Positions 59,296 through 64,000 of a stretch of DNA of 64,000 nt are shown piece after piece (position 1 is the stretch's first letter; the number at the start of each line of letters is the position of its first letter). This DNA is from Grammothele lineata (Eukaryota > Basidiomycota > Agaricomycetes > Polyporales > Polyporaceae): positions 1 through 64,000 of the forward strand of contig NDFF03000050.1 in NCBI GenBank assembly GCA_002150815.3, in the 5' to 3' direction. The notes under the pieces are model-generated. The model saw only the letters and a list, made by a program, of their open reading frames with translations, did no database searches and was not told the origin of the DNA. The translations under genes were made by a program, and so were the position numbers.

Positions 59296-60365
59296 GGTCG
59301 AGGATGCGATGTGGACCTGGGCGAGCGACGCGTCGACGGTGGGGGGAAGACAGGGACGGGGAAAACGCGAGTCGACTGAGCTCGGCGCGCGTTTCGGGGT
59401 ACCTTAAGAAGCCCGCTGACGTAATCATATGACCCGCGCGTGCGGCTAGGCGCGCCTCGCCCGATCAGGCGTAGCGCGACCAGCTGACCGGGCGATGTGG
59501 GCGGGGGGCGCAATCAAGTGTGGGGGCGCAAACCGTTTTGGCGGGAATCTCCTCCATCTTCCCCCAACGCCTCACGGGCCAAGCGGCCTCGGGCCCTGTG
59601 CGGTAAACAGATGACGATCCCCTGTCCGTCCTCCGCGGAAAATGGGCCCGTCCAGCTCACGCAAGACATACAAGCGCAGCCGCTTGTCTATCTAGGATGA
59701 GCTCGACAAGCCCGCTGACCAGCGACGACACGAAAAAAAATAATCATGGGACACACCGATCGCTGCCATCATGAGGCTGACTGTGCTGCCATAGTGCGGG
59801 GGACCGAATTGACGGAACCTTGGCGACGTCCCCCCGCGCCCGTAGGCGACGCTCTCCCTCCGCTCGCCAACGCAATGTGTGTTGCCGAATCTGTGTGCGA
59901 CAATCAGCGAAACGCAGAGGAGGACGCCACCGCTCGTCCGAATCCTCACCGTCATCGGAAGATCCGAAATGAGCGCAGTGAGAACGACGCCGCCCAGTTG
60001 AAGCATACCGGCCGCCGAGGAAGAGCACAGGGTCTGAGTTTCGCCCTCGGCCTTTCTCGGTCAACGTTTGGCACAGTGCGCGCTCTGCGGAGGTTAGCAG
60101 GCCAAGTTTCCGGGCTATATCTAGAGGCCGCGAGCATAATTGACGGAGCAGAACATTACCTAAAAACAGGCCAGCGTCCTGTGTGAACGAACACTGTTTC
60201 CAGCGGTCGAGCAGAACGCTCGCATCCTAAGCTCATGATCTTGCCCACCGCGCGCCCTACAACCGACCAAACCACTCCAGAACCTTCCCATTACCCTGAC
60301 CACCCATCGAGGACACAAGAAGACAAGTCAAACCGCGCGCGGTGCAGCTGCGCGATGCGAGAGGC

Positions 60366-60410
60366 TGATAGAGATAGAGATGGAGTGAGAGATAGAGATA
60401 GAGACGAGAT
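60366..60410. repeat. GATAGA microsatellite
   Basis: Two blocks of gatagagatagaga separated by a short imperfect unit. Simple repeat in non-coding DNA. Confidence 0.7.
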
Positions 60411-60454
60411 GGGATGGCGCACCAGAAGAATCACTGCAAGAGACCGGCGCAGCC

Positions 60455-60477
60455 CCGCCCGCCCGCCCGCCCGCCCG
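60455..60477. repeat. CCCG tetranucleotide microsatellite
   Basis: About five perfect CCCG/GCCC units directly after the GATAGA repeat. Simple repeat. Confidence 0.7.
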
Positions 60478-62977
60478 ATCGCCTCCGGCCACGCTCGCAC
60501 GCACGCGTCCCACCTCCAGCCCATCCCGCATTTGGCACCGACGTCGACGCCGCCGCGGCCGTCCCCGCTGCTTCTGATCCGCGACGACACCCCTGAGCCC
60601 CGCGACGCTCGACGTTCCAACGACCAAGGGGGGCGGGGAGCCGCGGCGCGCGAGTCTTGAGGTTGCGCTCCCTCTCTCCCGCGCGCGTCGGACCCTCGCC
60701 CCTCCACGCGTTCCCCTTCGGCCTCTCCCACGTCCGCGTCGACGGCACCGCGCGCGCGTTGATTTTGACGACGCGAAGGCCCCAAGCGGCTCCGAGGCGC
60801 TGATTTCGACGACGAGAAGCCGCGCCCGCATCTGCCAGGACGCTTCCGAGGCGACGACGCGCCATCGTGCGGGGATGCGGGGGTACGGGCGGGTTGGTGC
60901 GGACATAGCGGCGGTTGACGAGTGGACCCTGGCGTGCGAGCGGCCGGGAGATGGGTGTTGGGGGCGCATGGGGGCGCGTCATCTTCGTCCGCCTAGTGGA
61001 AAAATCGAAGGTCGCGGCGGAACGCGAGGCGTGTGGCGGTGAGGGGACAAGGCTAGAGGTTAATTGGTGTACTTGGGGACCAGGGGGAGGAAGCGCGGTG
61101 GCGGCCCCGAGGTCTGAGGGCACATGGTGCGAGAAGGGACGCGCGGTGTCTTCTAGTGCCATTGAAGCGTCGCGCGTCCGTTTGAGGAGGCGAAGGCGAC
61201 CGAGCGCGTCATGGTGTCCCCTGGGGAGAAGGGCTGACGGCACGCGGCGAGGCGCCGCGTGACGCGTGGCTATATGCGCTCTTATTGCCTCAGGACGAGC
61301 ACCTGCTCGTGGTCGCGGAGGCAGGCGCAAGTAGGGCTGACGCGTTTTGGAGAGGTCAGAGGTCGTATATGCAAGCGCGATTGAAGTAACGACGCACCTT
61401 AATCCTTAGCCGTATCCATCCATTCTCCTACTCCCGCTCACTCTCGCGAGAAACATACCGGACGAGCGCACCGCGTTCAAAGAACAACACACAGACTCGC
61501 AGAGGCAGCGAAAAGGCACGTCCGCAACAGCTCACAACCAACCTATATCCCCTCCCGCACTCGCCCTGTTGCGCCCGCATTCCGACGCGTCCCTCGCTCC
61601 CTCGGCGTTCGAATTCCGAGCACGGCGGGACATACTCGGTTTCCTTTTCCAGGAGCGAGCGCGCGACGGACGGCGCGCCTCGGAAGGGAGAGGGAGTCGG
61701 AACGTCTGCGGAGCGCTCGGCGGGAGGGGCGCGCACTGCGGCAGCGGGGGTCGACCGGTTCGTCCCGCTCGACGGGGCGATGGCCTCGCGGCGTGCGCTC
61801 ACGGTATTCTTACATACAGCATGCCAAAGCCATAGGATAGACCAAATGAATGAATGATGCGCCGCTTCCTCGCAACTTCCTCCGACTCAACCAGCTCTCC
61901 GCCACAGAAAAGGCGGGCGCCATCCGAGACGTTCCGATGCCTGAGAGGCGGATCACGTGCACTCGGAGCATCTCGGCGCAATTTGTGGGAACGCCGCGTG
62001 CGTCTTCGATACTGAACGCCCTCAATTCCGAGTCGCATTGCAGACTCAATCAAAGCCGCTCCCGCGCACGACGCGAAAGTGAGGTTCCGCTCTCATGTCG
62101 TATACTGTAGGCGCGCAGTTTTGACCGTACCTTTCTGTCCAGCCAGACTCGGACGAGCTCCGTGCCGTTACAGGCTTACGGCTTACGCCTGACCGAAGGA
62201 CGCCACCGCCATCCCGAGGCTTGTGAGTCCGAACCCCTATTGGAGACGTTGAACGTTTCGTCGCTCCCAAGAGGATGAGCTGTGGCTGCGCCGCTGCCCC
62301 TATACCAGACAGAGGAACGCCCACCTGTCACGACAGCCGCCTCGTCGCCCCTCGTACATCCCAACTTCAAGGGGCCTAGACGAACCGGGACCGCCCGCGG
62401 CCCTCTCAGAGTCGTCTGGTAGGCAAGCGCCGCCCGTCTTCCCGCTCGTATTCCGTCGCCCGCCCCTCTTACGTGCCCCCATCCCCGGCCCCTTGCGACG
62501 TGCGTCTTGTTGGAGTTCTCTAAGTTTTCTGGGGCCCCGCAAACTTCCCCGCACTCCCACAGCATCGAAGCGCCCCTCGTTTTTGTGATTGAGAGGCTTC
62601 ACGCGCCCCGAGATCTATCTGATACGGGCGGTATGTGGGCGGAATACTTATTATCATGAGAAGTGTCCGCTCTGGCGGTGCGTGCGGGGCCCCGCGGGGC
62701 AAATGAACTAGTCCTTAGAGCTTGCTCTGCCGTCGTTGAGGTGGAGTTCGGACTGCGACTTAGTGGGTAACGCGGATGCCCTGTGGGCAAGCGCAAACGC
62801 TTGCGGGCTGTTGACGCACGAGACTCGGACCCGACGGAGGGGCGGGCCCGTAACAGTGGCAGACACGCCCTCCCCCCAATTCTATCTTGACTCCGGATGC
62901 GCGCTCCCGAATCGTACATGGGTGCTGACGCGCAAATTTCTGGCACGACAGCGATCAAAGCAGAGACGAGAAGTACG

Positions 62978-64000
62978 ATGAAGGCGAACGAGAAGACGAT
63001 TATCGTCCACCCGGACGTGATCCTGGTGCCGTACATGTGCGCTCCCTTCCCTTCCCTCTTCTATCCTATCTGCCCGTATAGCTCTCACACGTGAATCCTT
63101 CGCGACGCTACAGGAAAGAACACGTCGAGGTGATACAGTCGTCTTTCCCATCCGACATGCGTACTCGAGGGGCTGACGCACGCCAGAGGTATCATGAGTG
63201 GATGACCGACCCCGAGCTGCAAGAGCTCACTGCGAGCGAGCCGCTCACGCTCGAGGAGGAGTACGAGATGCAAAGTACGTGGGTCTCCTTTTGCCTTCCT
63301 CTTCTCCTCTCCCCACATTGTGCGTGCGGTATATCGAGCGATCGCGCAGGAGAGGCGGACTACCCCGCCCGCCTCCGCGCGTCCCGCCTCAATCCCGAAC
63401 CCAGCGCCACCATTTTCCTCCTCCCCTCTCCCGCTTCCTCATCTTTCTCTTCCAACTTCGAATCCGATGGCCGTTGTCTGACGACAGATCTCCCCACCCC
63501 GATACGCAGGGCGCTGGCGCGAAGACGAAGATAGTGCGTCCTCATGAGTCCCCGCACGGCATGCGGGCTTCGGAATTCGAGCGGAGGCGCTTACGCTCTG
63601 TTGTTGTCTCCTCGTCCCTGTGGCTGCCCCGCCCCCGCCCCCACGTCTGATGGTTCCACATTCCCCGATCACGCATGGCCACATCATGATTCACAGAGCT
63701 GACATTCATCCTCCTCGCCGGGGCGGGCGAACGTACGGCGGACGCGACGGCGCAAGAGCTGCTCAAGACGCAACCGATGGTAGGGGACGCGAACCTCTTC
63801 CTCAAGGGCGCTCCCCCGGGTAAACGCCAACGCGAAAGCGCGGCCGAAGACATAAGCGAAAGGGAAGAGGAAGGGGAAGGGGAAGAGGAAGACTTCGAGG
63901 CGGAGGTGGAAATCATGATCGCCGGTACGTACGCCACGCCACTTCTCGCGCCCGTCCCCCCGTTCCCTGGGGCCCCATGGGGACGCACCTCCGACGCTTC
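62978..64000 (+). CDS. NAT9: NAT9-like GNAT N-acetyltransferase (3' end beyond the window)
   Basis: Acetyl-CoA-dependent acetyltransferase; NAT9 in animals is linked to microtubule stability (family knowledge). Visible exons are 62978-63036, 63114-63129, 63187-63274, 63510-63533 and 63697-63924; an intron begins at 63925 and the next exon lies past the edge. The start MKANEKTIIVHPDVILVPY is followed by [34 protein letters not shown] across three exons, a near-diagnostic NAT9 signature. Then come RRWREDEDK, LTFILLAG and VGDANLFL. The acidic Glu-rich loop (63840-63900) precedes EVEIMIA, the start of the acetyl-CoA-binding strand. Exon 2 is only 16 nt. Partial gene; C-terminal acetyl-CoA-binding half is not in view. 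Confidence 0.9.

Larger units (their letters stand above)
59296..62977. other. Gene-poor, GC-rich stretch of 3.7 kb
   Basis: No recognisable protein. Several long ORFs between 60.3 and 61.3 kb on the minus strand (up to 299 codons) are Arg/Pro/Ala-rich and overlap, as expected of GC-rich non-coding DNA. It contains two simple repeats (listed). Promoters of the acetate-transporter-like gene and the NAT9-like gene lie at its two ends. Confidence 0.45.

Noticed and set aside
60328..61330. Minus-strand ORFs of 213 and 299 codons
   Set aside because: They overlap in different frames in GC-rich DNA and are Arg/Ala/Pro-rich with no recognisable motif.
1..64000. Transposons, CRISPR arrays, tRNA or rRNA genes
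   Set aside because: I looked for transposase or reverse-transcriptase motifs, regular direct repeats and tRNA B-box-like words and found none that hold up. Subtle terminal repeats or intron-containing tRNAs could escape reading by eye.

Overview
The window looks like nuclear DNA of a filamentous basidiomycete (Agaricomycetes; Polyporales-like is my guess from gene content, not tested). Genes are dense and split by many 45-100 bp GT-AG introns, many with a CTNA-type branch site just before the acceptor. Coding DNA is GC-rich. The products are typical mushroom-forming-fungus families: a large F-box family, a rhodanese-PTP, a Gpr1/Fun34/YaaH acetate carrier and a WGR-PARP. I saw no rRNA, tRNA, CRISPR array, transposase or reverse transcriptase.

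Layout. 1.7-2.4 kb: proteasome maturation factor UMP1 (+). 3.1-6.4 kb: an intact 15-exon PARP (+). 6.6-24.1 kb: a tandem array of six F-box genes, all on the minus strand, interleaved with two decayed PARP copies and one decayed F-box 3' end. It reads as repeated copies of a PARP/F-box block. 25.3-27.6 kb: AAA+ ATPase (+). 28.0-37.7 kb: three more F-box genes (two +, one -) around an aldehyde dehydrogenase (-) that lacks its usual N-terminus. 38.8-44.3 kb: a very long rhodanese-PTP dual-domain phosphatase (-). 47.7-57.2 kb: three tandem ABC half-transporters (-) with the same 12-exon layout. 58.3-59.3 kb: acetate-transporter-family membrane protein (-). 63.0 kb to the edge: NAT9-like N-acetyltransferase (+), cut by the window end. 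Gene-poor stretches lie at 44.3-47.7 and 59.3-63.0 kb.

Most notable structure. All nine F-box genes share an N-terminal architecture that single-exon reading misses. A short first coding exon ends in phase 2. It is followed, in seven of nine genes, by an exon of exactly 10 nt that restores phase 0, and then by one long exon with the F-box and the leucine-rich-like body. In one paralogue the second intron is gone, so the 10 nt are fused to the long exon. In another the small exon is 52 nt. The exon models given here were built by hand from splice motifs, reading frame and paralogue comparison; every complete model closes in frame.

How the genes fit together. UMP1 and the F-box proteins both belong to ubiquitin-proteasome biology, the F-box proteins as candidate substrate adaptors of SCF ligases. 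The PARP sits beside the array and has been duplicated with it, but nothing in the sequence proves a functional link. The ABC trio is an independent tandem expansion.
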